This document shows positions 50,444 to 58,701 of a stretch of 64,000 nt of DNA, piece after piece (the stretch's first letter is position 1; each line of letters opens with the position of its first letter). The DNA is from Streptomyces longisporoflavus (GTDB lineage Bacteria; Actinomycetota; Actinomycetes; Streptomycetales; Streptomycetaceae). The DNA lies in NCBI RefSeq assembly GCF_014649775.1, contig NZ_BMTR01000012.1:124001-188000 (forward strand), in the 5' to 3' direction. The notes beneath the pieces were generated by a model, which worked only from the letters and a program-made list of their open reading frames with translations, ran no database searches and had not been told where the DNA came from. The translations under genes were made by a program, and so were the position numbers.

Positions 50444-51370
50444 TCACGATAGTCCTTTGCCCTCCGATGGGGCGCTTTGAGCCGCATTCTTTGCCGCCAC
50501 CACCGCATCGAAAACCTCGCGCTTGGGTAGCCCCGCTTCGGCCGCGACGGCGGCGATCGCCTCCTTGCGCCGCTCCCCCGCCTCCTCGCGCACCCGCACC
50601 CTGCGCACCAGCTCGTCCGGGCCCAGCTCGGCGGGGTTCTTCTCGGGTGCGCCCTCGACGACGACGGTGATCTCGCCGCGTACGCCGTCGGCCGCCCACT
50701 CGGCCAGCTCCTTCAGCGAACCGCGCTTGACCTCTTCGTACGTCTTGGTCAGTTCGCGGCAGACGGCCGCCCTGCGCTCTTCGCCGAACGCCTCGGCCAT
50801 CGCGGCGAGGGTGTCGTCGATACGGTGCGGTGCCTCGAAGTAGACGAGAGTGCGACGGTCGCCGGCCACCTCGCGCAGCCGCGAGAGCCGTTCGCCGGCC
50901 TTGCGCGGCAGGAAGCCCTCGAAGCAGAAGCGGTCCACCGGAAGCCCGGAGAGCGCGAGCGCGGTGAGCACCGCGGAAGGGCCGGGCACCGCGGTGACCC
51001 GGATGTCCTTCTCCACGGCCGCCGCGACGAGCCGGTAGCCGGGGTCGGACACCGAGGGCATCCCGGCGTCGGTCACGAGCAGCACCCGCGCGCCGCCGAC
51101 CAGCGCCTCGACGAGATCGGGCGTGCGCGCGCTCTCGTTGCCCTCGAAGTACGAGACGACCCGCCCGCCCACCTGCACGCCGAGCGCCTGGGTGAGCCTG
51201 CGCAGCCGCCGGGTGTCCTCGGCGGCCACGACATCGGCCGACTCCAGCTCGGCGGCGAGGCGCGGCGGCGCGTCCGCGACGTCGCCGATGGGCGTGCCGG
51301 CGAGGACGAGGGTCCCCGCGGGCGGGTTTCCGGGGGACGGGTTTCCGGGGGAATCAGCGCTTCCTGTCAC
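50444..51370 (-). CDS. rsmI: 16S rRNA (cytidine-2'-O) methyltransferase RsmI
   Basis: A 308-aa tetrapyrrole-methylase-fold enzyme that methylates C1402 of 16S rRNA. GTLVLAGTPIGDVADAPPR, VVAAEDTRRLRRLTQ, VLLVTDAGMPSVSDPGYRLV and PGPSAVLTALALSGLP are the family blocks. GTG 51370 is used; GAGGAT just before it may be a ribosome binding site or, at six bases, a -10 box. It is divergent from pmt with 62 bases between start codons. The N-terminal NPSPGNPPAG tail is an extension. Confidence 0.93.
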   Translation of the reverse strand: MTGSADSPGNPSPGNPPAGTLVLAGTPIGDVADAPPRLAAELESADVVAAEDTRRLRRLTQALGVQVGGRVVSYFEGNESARTPDLVEALVGGARVLLVTDAGMPSVSDPGYRLVAAAVEKDIRVTAVPGPSAVLTALALSGLPVDRFCFEGFLPRKAGERLSRLREVAGDRRTLVYFEAPHRIDDTLAAMAEAFGEERRAAVCRELTKTYEEVKRGSLKELAEWAADGVRGEITVVVEGAPEKNPAELGPDELVRRVRVREEAGERRKEAIAAVAAEAGLPKREVFDAVVAAKNAAQSAPSEGKGLS

Positions 51371-51432
51371 TGTTCCATCCTCGCAGGGGCCGGGAGCGGG
51401 ACTCACACAGTCGGGTTCCCTACGATGGCGCG

Positions 51433-53172
51433 GTGACCAGTACCGCGTCTTCCCCGGACACCCGCCAGGGCCAGGCAGCCGAGGAGCAGCAGCCGTCGTG
51501 GCAGCACAGGCTGCGCCGCTTCGGTTACGTGGCGCGGCCCGCCACCGATGTCCGGGCCCGGCTCGTGCCCGCGTACACCGCACCGAGCCCGCGGCTGTGG
51601 GCGTCGCTCGGCATGTCCAAGAGTCAGGCCGGGCGACTGGTGCGGTGGTCGGGCTGGATCGGCCCGCTGCTGATCACGCTCGTCGCGGGGCTCACCCGGT
51701 TCTGGAATCTCGGCAGCCCGAAGGCCGTGATATTCGACGAGACGTACTACGCCAAGGACGCCTGGGCGCTGATCCACCGGGGCTTCGAGGTCAACTGGCC
51801 CGACAAGATCAACGACACCGTCCTTGAGCAGGGCTCGAACGTCACGATCCCCACGGACGCGGCGTACGTCGTGCATCCGCCGGTCGGCAAGTACGTCATC
51901 GGCATCGGCGAGTGGATCTTCGGTTTCGATCCGTTCGGCTGGCGCTTCATGACGGCGCTGCTCGGCACCCTGTCGGTCCTGATGCTGTGCCGGATCGGAC
52001 GGCGGCTCTTCCGCTCCACGTTCCTGGGGTGTCTCGCGGGCGGGCTGCTCGCGGTGGACGGGCTGCACTTCGTGATGAGCCGCACCGCGCTGCTCGACCA
52101 GGTCCTGATGTTCTTCGTGCTCGCCGCGTTCGGCTGCTTCCTCATCGACCGGGACAAGGCGCGTGAGAAGCTCGCGGCGGCGCTGCCGGTGGACGAGGAC
52201 GGGATCGCGCGCCCGGACGCGTATGTCGCGCAGACGCTGCGCCTCGGGTGGCGGCCGTGGCGCTGGGCGGCCGGTCTCTGCCTCGGTCTCGCGTTCGGGA
52301 CCAAGTGGAACGGCCTGTACATCATGGTCTTCTTCTGCCTGATGACCGTTTTCTGGGACGTGGGCAGCCGCCGGGTCGCGGGCGCCGCGCGCCCCTACCT
52401 CGCGGTCCTGAAGCGGGACGTGTTCCCGGCGTTCGTCTCGACGGTGCCGGTCGCGATCGGCACGTACGTCCTGTCCTGGCTCGGCTGGATCCTCTCGCCG
52501 ACGGACGGCTCGGGCGGCTACTACCGCAACTGGGCCGTGACGGACGGCAAGGGCGGCTCCTGGACGTTCCTGCCGGACTGGCTGCGCAGCCTGTGGCACT
52601 ACGAGCACGCGGTGTACGACTTCCACGTGGGGCTCTCCTCGCCGCACACCTATCAGTCGAACCCGTGGAGCTGGATCGTCGACGGGCGCCCCGTCTCGTA
52701 CTTCTACGAGTCGCCGCTGCCCGGCAAGGACGGCTGCCCCTCGGGCACCGCCGAGAAGTGCGCCCGCGAGGTCCTCGCGCTCGGCACGCCGATGCTGTGG
52801 TGGGCGGGGGCGTTCGCGCTGCTCTACGTGCTGTGGCGGTGGGTGTTCCGCAGGGACTGGCGGGCGGGCGCGATCGTGTGCGGGATCGCGGCGGGCTATC
52901 TGCCGTGGTTCATGTACCAGGAACGGACGATCTTCTTCTTCTACGCCGTGGTCTTCGTGCCGTTCCTGTGCCTGGCCGTGGCCATGATGATCGGCGCGAT
53001 CCTGGGCCCGCCCGGGTCCACCGAGCGGCGGCGGGTCGTGGGTGCGGCGGCCTCGGGTGTCCTGGTGCTCCTGATCATCTGGAACTTCGTCTGGTTCTGG
53101 CCGATCTACACAGGTCAGGCCATCCCCATCGACTCGTGGCGGGCCCGGATGCTGCTCGACACATGGGTCTAG
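51433..53172 (+). CDS. pmt: Polyprenol-phosphate-mannose protein O-mannosyltransferase
   Basis: A 579-aa GT39 family membrane enzyme that transfers mannose from polyprenyl phosphate to secreted proteins. NLGSPKAVIFDETYYAKDAWAL holds the acidic catalytic pair of the first loop; about ten helices follow, with GTKWNGLYIMVFF typical of the family and FYAVVFVPFLCLAVAMM near the end. GTG 51433 lies six bases after TACGAT (51421-51426), without a ribosome binding site, so a leaderless transcript is likely. In S. coelicolor Pmt is also needed as a phage phiC31 receptor-modifying enzyme. The last codons run into a palindrome at 53166-53184. Confidence 0.93.
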   Translation: MTSTASSPDTRQGQAAEEQQPSWQHRLRRFGYVARPATDVRARLVPAYTAPSPRLWASLGMSKSQAGRLVRWSGWIGPLLITLVAGLTRFWNLGSPKAVIFDETYYAKDAWALIHRGFEVNWPDKINDTVLEQGSNVTIPTDAAYVVHPPVGKYVIGIGEWIFGFDPFGWRFMTALLGTLSVLMLCRIGRRLFRSTFLGCLAGGLLAVDGLHFVMSRTALLDQVLMFFVLAAFGCFLIDRDKAREKLAAALPVDEDGIARPDAYVAQTLRLGWRPWRWAAGLCLGLAFGTKWNGLYIMVFFCLMTVFWDVGSRRVAGAARPYLAVLKRDVFPAFVSTVPVAIGTYVLSWLGWILSPTDGSGGYYRNWAVTDGKGGSWTFLPDWLRSLWHYEHAVYDFHVGLSSPHTYQSNPWSWIVDGRPVSYFYESPLPGKDGCPSGTAEKCAREVLALGTPMLWWAGAFALLYVLWRWVFRRDWRAGAIVCGIAAGYLPWFMYQERTIFFFYAVVFVPFLCLAVAMMIGAILGPPGSTERRRVVGAAASGVLVLLIIWNFVWFWPIYTGQAIPIDSWRARMLLDTWV

Positions 53173-53184
53173 ACGGTCTAGACC
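53166..53184. other. Palindrome across the pmt stop codon
   Basis: GGTCTAGAC-G-GTCTAGACC is a perfect 9-1-9 inverted repeat that includes the pmt stop (TAG at 53170-53172). It is AT-richer than a typical terminator and has no T-run. Function unknown. Confidence 0.5.
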
Positions 53185-53334
53185 TCTGCACATCTGACCG
53201 GACATCTCACTGAGGGTGCCGCCTTGGACACCTTCGGATAACAGCTTCCTCCCGCGTCACTTCCGCCGCTTAAGGTTCGGGGCGTGCGACCTTCCCGAAT
53301 TCATTCGGGGAGGCTCCTGGGGAGGGGACGCGGC

Positions 53335-54975
53335 ATGCGTAAAGGGGTAAAGGTCACTCTGGTCGGCGGGGTGTTCGCCGTCATGGTGGGGGGCGCCGGA
53401 TATGGCGCGTACAACCTGGTGAACGGCGTGACCGGGGGCGGCGGTTCGCCGGGGCCGGGCCCGTCGACGGTGAAGGCGGGGCCGCCGACGAGCGGCGAGA
53501 TCGGCGAGGCCACGAAGAAGTTCCTCGCCGCGTGGGCGAAGGGCGACGCCGAGGAGGCCTCGCACTACACGAACAACGCGGACGCCGCCGCGACGCTCCT
53601 GACCGGCTTCCGCGAGGACGCCCACCTGACGAAGGTGAAGCTCACGCCGGGCAAGGCCAAGGGGCCGGTCGTTCCGTTCTCGGTCGACGCCACGCTGTCG
53701 TACAAGGGGAAGACCAAGCCCTTCGCGTACGACTCCGAACTGACCGTCGTCCGCGGCAAGACCACCGGCCGCGCGCTCGTCGACTGGCAGCCCTCGGTCG
53801 TGCACCCGGACCTGGAGCGGGACGACACCCTCCGGACCGGCGAGGCCGCGGCGCCGCCCATCCAGGCCGTCGACCGGCACGGCGCGGTCCTGGACAAGAA
53901 GGACTACCCGTCGCTCGGCCCGGTCCTCGACCAGCTGCGGGCGAAGTACGGCGACGACGCGGGCGGCACACCCGGCGTCGAGCTCTACGTCCGGCACGCG
54001 GACGAGAACGCGGGCACCAAGACGCTCCTCACCCTCGCCAAGGGCAAGGCGGGGCAGCTGAAGACGACCCTGAGCGCGACCGCGCAACGGGCCGCCGAGA
54101 AGGCGGTGGCGCGGCACGCGGAGTCGTCCCTGGTCGCCGTGCAGCCGAGTTCCGGCGAGATCCTCGCGGTCGCCAACCACCGCGAGGACGGCTTCAACGC
54201 GGCCTTCGAGGGCAGGCTGGCCCCCGGCTCGACGATGAAGATCGTCTCGGCGGCGATGTTCATCGACAAGGGCGTGACGAAGGCCAACGGCCCCGCGCCC
54301 TGCCCCGACACCGCGCTCTGGCAGGGCAGGCGGATCGACAACCTGCCGGGCCTGGCCCCGAACGAGGGCGCGACCCTGGCGGACAGCTTCGCGCGGTCCT
54401 GCAACACCGCGTTCGTGAAGCTGGTCGACGAGGACGGCGTCACGGACGAGTCCCTCACCGAGGAGGCGCAGAACGGCTTCGGTCTCGGCCTCGACTGGAA
54501 GACGGGCGTCACCACGTACGACGGCTCCGTCCCCGCGACCTCGGGCGGCGAGCGCGCCGAGGCCATCATCGGCCAGGGCAAGGTCCTGATGAACCCGCTC
54601 AACATGGCGTCGGTGACGGCGACCGCGATGACGGGGGCCTTCCGGCAGCCGGTCATCGTGCCCGGGGAGGCCAGGGGCACGGACGATCGTGAGCTGGCGC
54701 AGGCGCGCGGTCTGCCCGCCTCCACCGTCCGGCAGCTGACCCAGATGATGAACCGCACGGCGGTCAGCGGCACCGGCGCCGCCGCCATGTCCGGGCTCGG
54801 CGGCAGCATCGGCGCGAAGACCGGTTCGGCCGAGGTGCAGGGTCAGGAGAAGCCCAACAGCTGGTTCACCGGGTACCGCGGTGACGTGGCGGCGGCGGCC
54901 GTGGTGGAGGAGGGCGGCCATGGCGGCGACGCCGCCGGTCCTATCGTGGCGGCGGTGCTTGCCGCAGGCAGTTGA
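53335..54975 (+). CDS. Penicillin-binding transpeptidase with MecA_N domain (copy 1)
   Basis: A 546-aa class B-like PBP. One membrane helix (about 7-27), an NTF2-like MecA_N domain (about 52-165, VVPFSVDATLSYKGKTKPFAYDSELTVVR), then the transpeptidase: S299-T-M-K302 (LAPGSTMK), S355-C-N357 and KTG near 505 (IGAKTGSAEV). ATG 53335 follows GGGGAGGGGACGCGGC. A hairpin CCCGAA/TTCGGG (53294-53309) lies in the leader. A terminator follows, then a second, clearly paralogous PBP gene, suggesting tandem duplication. Located after pmt; both act on the cell envelope. Confidence 0.93.
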   Translation: MRKGVKVTLVGGVFAVMVGGAGYGAYNLVNGVTGGGGSPGPGPSTVKAGPPTSGEIGEATKKFLAAWAKGDAEEASHYTNNADAAATLLTGFREDAHLTKVKLTPGKAKGPVVPFSVDATLSYKGKTKPFAYDSELTVVRGKTTGRALVDWQPSVVHPDLERDDTLRTGEAAAPPIQAVDRHGAVLDKKDYPSLGPVLDQLRAKYGDDAGGTPGVELYVRHADENAGTKTLLTLAKGKAGQLKTTLSATAQRAAEKAVARHAESSLVAVQPSSGEILAVANHREDGFNAAFEGRLAPGSTMKIVSAAMFIDKGVTKANGPAPCPDTALWQGRRIDNLPGLAPNEGATLADSFARSCNTAFVKLVDEDGVTDESLTEEAQNGFGLGLDWKTGVTTYDGSVPATSGGERAEAIIGQGKVLMNPLNMASVTATAMTGAFRQPVIVPGEARGTDDRELAQARGLPASTVRQLTQMMNRTAVSGTGAAAMSGLGGSIGAKTGSAEVQGQEKPNSWFTGYRGDVAAAAVVEEGGHGGDAAGPIVAAVLAAGS

Positions 54976-54986
54976 GGTGATTGGTC

Positions 54987-55007
54987 GGGGGCTTCATGAA
55001 AGCCCCC
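54987..55007 (+). terminator. Terminator between the two PBP genes
   Basis: GGGGGCTT (54987-54994) and AAGCCCCC (55000-55007) with a 5-base loop, 11 bases after the first PBP stop. It indicates that the second gene has its own promoter. Confidence 0.85.
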
Positions 55008-55068
55008 TAGTGTGAGCCTTCCGGTGCGGAGCTTGGGGGCTCTGTGATCTGGGATCTGCGGAGGGTCA

Positions 55069-56841
55069 GTGGGTAAGCGAGGGCGCGCCAGTGAGCGCAA
55101 GGGCATCCGGAACATCACGGGTGCGGTCGGTGCTTCCGGCGCATCGGAGGCGCCGGGCGCATCCGGCGCGAAGAGCGCCAAGGTGCATCCAGGTGTGCTC
55201 GGCGGTGCCGCCGCCGTGGTCGTGTGCGGCGTGGGCATCGCCGCGTACAGCCTGATCGGCGGCTCGTCCGGTGACGGCGAGGGCACGGTCGACGAGAAGC
55301 CGGTGGCCGCGGGCCCGCCGACGGCCGCCGAGGTCCGTGCCACCACGCGGGACTTCCTCGCCGCCTGGGAGAAGGGCGACGTCAAGGAGGCCGCGGCGCT
55401 CACGGACGACAGCGCGACCGCGAAGACCGCCCTCACCGCGTACGCCAAGGACTCCCACCTGACCGAGGTGAAGCTGACGCCGGGCAAGCGGACCGGCGCG
55501 AAGGTGCCGTTCTCCGTCGCCTCCACGGTCTCGTACGAGGGACAGAGCAAGCCGTTCGCGTACGAGTCCGAGCTCACCGTCGTGCGAAGAAAGCACGACG
55601 GCAAGACGCTGGTCGGCTGGCAGCCCTCCGTCGTCCACCCGGACCTGAAGGCCGGCGACCGCCTGGTCACCGGCGAGGCCGGGGACCCGCCCATCAAGGC
55701 GGTGGACCGGGACGGCGGCGAGCTGACCAAGGCGAAGTACCCCTCCCTCGGCACGGTCCTGGACAGCCTGCGCGAGAAGTTCGGCGACAAGGCGGGCGGC
55801 AAGGCGGGCGTGGAGCTGCGCGTCGTGCGCAAGGACAGCGCGAAGGACGCAGAGAAGTCGGCGACGACGAAGGACGACGCCAAGGCGACGCCCGACAAGA
55901 CGCTGCTCACACTCTCCCCCGGCACGCCCGGCACCCTCAAGACGACCTTCGACGCCAAGCTCCAGGCGGCGGCGGAGAAGGAGACGGGCAAGCGCAAGCA
56001 GGCGTCGGTGGTCCTGGTGAAGCCCAGCACGGGCGAGATCCTGGCGGCGGCCAACTCCAACCCCGGCGGCTTCAACACGGCCTTCCAGGGTTCGCTGGCA
56101 CCCGGTTCGACGATGAAGGTCATCACGTCGTCGCTGCTCCTGGAGAAGGATCTCGCGGGGGTCGACAAGAAGCACCCCTGCCCGAAGTACGTGACGTACG
56201 GCGGCTGGAAGTTCCAGAACGACGACAAGTTCCAGATCAAGGACGGCACGTTCCGCGCGAGCTTCGCCCGGTCCTGCAACACGGCCTTCATCAGCCAGGC
56301 CGAGAAGCTGCAGGACGACTCCCTGACCAAGCAGGCCCAGGAGGTCTTCGGCCTCGGCCGCGACAACTGGTCGATCGGCGCCCCCACCTTCGACGGCGCG
56401 ATCCCCGTGCAGAGCGACGCGCAGATGGCGGCCTCGCTGATCGGTCAGGGCGGGGTGCGGATGAACCCGCTGAACATGGCGTCGGTGGCGGCCACGGTGA
56501 AGTCGGGCACGTTCAAGCAGCCGTACCTCGTCTCGCCGGACGTCGACAAGCGCACGCTCGCGACGGCTCCCCGGAAGATGTCGGGCGCGACGGTCTCGGC
56601 GCTGCGGGACCTGATGCACTACACGGCGACCTCGGGCACGGCGATGGAACCCATGTCGGGGCTCGGCGCTGACATGGGCGCGAAGACCGGCTCCGCGGAG
56701 GTCGACGGCCAGAAGAAGCCCAACGGCTGGTTCACGGCGTACCGCGGCGATCTGGCCGCGGGAGCGGTGGTGCAGGAGGGCGGCCACGGCGGGGAGTCGG
56801 CGGGTCCGCTGGTGCGGGCGATGTTCCTGGCGGCGAAGTAG
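55069..56841 (+). CDS. Penicillin-binding transpeptidase with MecA_N domain (copy 2)
   Basis: A 590-aa paralog of the preceding gene. Cytoplasmic tail with GASG repeats (about 18-34), membrane helix (about 44-64), MecA_N domain (about 84-195) and transpeptidase with S347-T-M-K350, SCN in FARSCNTAF and KTGSAEV. An insertion rich in Lys/Asp/Thr (DSAKDAEKSATTKDDAKATP, about 256-276) is absent from copy 1. GTG 55069 follows GGAGGGTCA. It is followed by the 39-bp tandem array. Tandem PBP pairs at this place are known in other Streptomyces and are linked to sporulation-stage wall synthesis by context only. Confidence 0.93.
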   Translation: MGKRGRASERKGIRNITGAVGASGASEAPGASGAKSAKVHPGVLGGAAAVVVCGVGIAAYSLIGGSSGDGEGTVDEKPVAAGPPTAAEVRATTRDFLAAWEKGDVKEAAALTDDSATAKTALTAYAKDSHLTEVKLTPGKRTGAKVPFSVASTVSYEGQSKPFAYESELTVVRRKHDGKTLVGWQPSVVHPDLKAGDRLVTGEAGDPPIKAVDRDGGELTKAKYPSLGTVLDSLREKFGDKAGGKAGVELRVVRKDSAKDAEKSATTKDDAKATPDKTLLTLSPGTPGTLKTTFDAKLQAAAEKETGKRKQASVVLVKPSTGEILAAANSNPGGFNTAFQGSLAPGSTMKVITSSLLLEKDLAGVDKKHPCPKYVTYGGWKFQNDDKFQIKDGTFRASFARSCNTAFISQAEKLQDDSLTKQAQEVFGLGRDNWSIGAPTFDGAIPVQSDAQMAASLIGQGGVRMNPLNMASVAATVKSGTFKQPYLVSPDVDKRTLATAPRKMSGATVSALRDLMHYTATSGTAMEPMSGLGADMGAKTGSAEVDGQKKPNGWFTAYRGDLAAGAVVQEGGHGGESAGPLVRAMFLAAK

Positions 56842-57142
56842 CCGAGGTCCCGCTCGGCGGCATCGGTGGCCGCCGGGCGGCCGATGTCCTGCCGGGCGGG
56901 GCTGGTGGCCGCCGGGCGGCCGATGTCCCGCCGGGCGGGGCTGGTGGCCGCCGGGCGGCCGATGTCCCGCCGGGCGGGGCTGGTGGCCGCCGGGCGGCCG
57001 ATGTCCCGCCGGGCGGGGCTGGTGGCCGCCGGGCGGCCGATGTCCCGCCGGGCAGGGCCCATGTCCCGCTGGGCGGGACCGGCTGTCCGTCATGCGGATA
57101 CGTGGTCGCGTGCCCGGTACACGGACCGCTAGCGTGCCGGGC
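56842..57142. other. Intergenic region dominated by a 39-bp tandem array
   Basis: Besides the five-unit array (56865-57059) it holds a partial sixth unit (to about 57080) and the YbaK promoter with -10-like TAGCGT at 57130-57135. A frame stays open through the array because 39 is divisible by three (GRPMSRRAGLVAA units), but there is no ribosome binding site, so I do not call it a gene. Confidence 0.6.
56865..57059. repeat. Five tandem 39-bp repeats with internal hairpins
   Basis: Units start at 56865, 56904, 56943, 56982 and 57021, exactly 39 bases apart. The middle units look identical, and the first and last each differ by one base. Each unit contains two near-perfect inverted repeats, GGCCGCCGGGCGGCC and CCCGCCGGGCGGG. 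The array begins 24 bases after the PBP stop, so the mRNA end would form a row of about ten hairpins. Confidence 0.92.
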
Positions 57143-57694
57143 ATGAGCGCTACGGATTCGCCCGCTTCCCCCGCTTCCCCGGCTTCCCCGGCTTCCCCCG
57201 CTTCCCCGTCGTCCCCCGCCCACCCGCGTTTCGCCGCGGCCCTGAGCGAGCTGGGCCTCGCCGAACTGGTCGGCGAGGTCCGCCGCTTCCCGGAGGCGAC
57301 GCGCACCGCCCGGGAGGCGGCCGACGCCATCGGCTGCGAGCTGAGCCAGATCTGCAAGTCCCTGATCTTCGCGGCGGACGGCGTCCCGGTCCTGGTCCTG
57401 ATGGACGGCGCGTCGCGGGTGGATCCGGAGCGCGTGCGGTGGGAGCTGTGCGCGGCGGAGGTGACGCGCGCGAAGGCGGACGTCGTCCGGCAGACCACGG
57501 GGTACGCGATCGGCGGCGTACCGCCCTTCGGTCACGTGACGAAGACGCGGGTCCTCGCGGACCGCTCGCTGCTCGACCACGACGTGGTGTGGGCGGCGGC
57601 GGGCACCCCGTACGCGGTCTTCCCCATGGCGCCCGGGGACCTGATCCACCACGCGAACGGCACCCTGGTGGACGTGCGCGAGTCCGCCAAGTGA
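57143..57694 (+). CDS. YbaK/EbsC family aminoacyl-tRNA deacylase-like protein
   Basis: A 183-aa protein. Residues 1-28 are a Ser/Pro/Ala repeat (SPASPASPASP) encoded by 9-base direct repeats; the rest is the YbaK fold: LGLAELVGEVRRFPEATRTAREAADAIGCELSQICKSLIF, then GYAIGGVPPFGH, the conserved glycine-rich loop. These proteins hydrolyse mischarged Cys- or Ala-tRNAPro. ATG 57143 has no ribosome binding site but lies seven bases after TAGCGT, suggesting a leaderless mRNA. It overlaps the EamA gene by four bases. Confidence 0.9.
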   Translation: MSATDSPASPASPASPASPASPSSPAHPRFAAALSELGLAELVGEVRRFPEATRTAREAADAIGCELSQICKSLIFAADGVPVLVLMDGASRVDPERVRWELCAAEVTRAKADVVRQTTGYAIGGVPPFGHVTKTRVLADRSLLDHDVVWAAAGTPYAVFPMAPGDLIHHANGTLVDVRESAK

Positions 57695-58542
57695 CGCCGC
57701 TGGTCGCGTCGGCGGTGCTCCTTGCCGCCGTCACGCACGCGAGCTGGAACGCGATCGCGCACCACATCACGGACAAGCTGGTCGGCTTTACGCTCATATC
57801 GGGCGGCGGCCTGCTGATCGGCCTGCTGATCGCCCCGTTCGCGGCGATACCGGCGGCGGGCGCATGGCCGTACCTGATCGTCTCGGCGGCGATCCACGTC
57901 GGCTACTACGCCCTGCTCATGAAGTCGTTCAAGCTCGGTGACTTCGGCCAGGCGTATCCGATCGCGCGGGGCACGGCGCCGCTGGTGGTCACCGTCCTGG
58001 CCGCGGTCTTCGCGGGCGAGATCCCGGACGGCTGGCAGGCGGCGGGGGTCGCGGTCTCCTGCGCGGGCCTGACGGGACTGGCCCTGTGGGGCATCCGCGG
58101 CTCGGGCCGCCGCCCGGACTGGGCGGCGATCGGCGCGGCACTGGCGACGGGCGTCTCGATCGCGGCGTACACGGTGGTGGACGGCCTGGGCGTGCGCGCC
58201 TCCGGTTCCTCCATGGGCTACATCGCGTGGCTGATGATCCTGGAGGGCCTGGCGATCCCGCTGTACGCGGCGTACCGCTGGCGCGGCGAACTGGCCGGCA
58301 AGCTCCGCCCGTTCGCGAAGGTGGGCCTGCTGGGAGCGGCCCTGTCGGTGGCGGCGTACGGCTTGGTCCTATGGGCCCAGACGAAGGCGGACCTGGCCCC
58401 CATCTCGGCACTGAGGGAGTCCTCGATCATCGTCGGGGCGGCCATAGGCGCGATCTTCTTCAAGGAGAAGTTCGGGGCGCCGAGGCTGGTGGCGGCGGGG
58501 CTGATGGTGGCGGGGATCGGTCTGATGCTGCACGCGGGGTGA
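57691..58542 (+). CDS. EamA/DMT family transporter
   Basis: A 283-aa membrane protein with about ten helices forming two EamA repeats (about 1-130 and 150-283). SFKLGDFGQAYPIARGTAPLVV closes repeat one and ISALRESSIIVGAAIGAIFFKEKFG is the conserved end of repeat two. GTG 57691 overlaps the YbaK stop (GTGA), so the two are translated together. The family exports or imports small metabolites; the substrate is unknown. A very long hairpin terminator follows. Confidence 0.9.
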   Translation: MTPLVASAVLLAAVTHASWNAIAHHITDKLVGFTLISGGGLLIGLLIAPFAAIPAAGAWPYLIVSAAIHVGYYALLMKSFKLGDFGQAYPIARGTAPLVVTVLAAVFAGEIPDGWQAAGVAVSCAGLTGLALWGIRGSGRRPDWAAIGAALATGVSIAAYTVVDGLGVRASGSSMGYIAWLMILEGLAIPLYAAYRWRGELAGKLRPFAKVGLLGAALSVAAYGLVLWAQTKADLAPISALRESSIIVGAAIGAIFFKEKFGAPRLVAAGLMVAGIGLMLHAG

Positions 58543-58564
58543 GGCGGCTGCCCAGGGGCGCCGG

Positions 58565-58625
58565 TTGCAGGAAAGTCCCGCCGCCGCACCGTGATCCGTG
58601 GTGCGGCGGCGGGACTTTCCTGCAA
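58565..58625. terminator. 26-bp perfect inverted repeat, bidirectional terminator
   Basis: Left arm 58565-58590 (starting TTGCAGGAAAGTCCC) and right arm 58600-58625 are perfect inverted copies; the loop GTGATCCGT is 58591-58599. It sits between the convergent EamA and serine hydrolase genes. Because the arms begin with TTGCAGGAAAG and end with CTTTCCTGCAA, it gives an A/T-containing base on both sides. Confidence 0.92.
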
Positions 58626-58701
58626 TTGGCTCAGTCTGGCGGGCCTCCTGCGCCCCAGCGCCGGGTAGGCCATCCGCAGGTAGCGCGTCAGCCGAAGACC
58701 C

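Noticed and set aside
56865..57059. CRISPR array
   Set aside because: The units are contiguous and near-identical without spacers, and no cas genes are present.
56866..57132. Possible 88-aa repeat protein in the 39-bp array
   Set aside because: The frame is open only because the unit length is a multiple of three; there is no ribosome binding site and no resemblance to a protein family.
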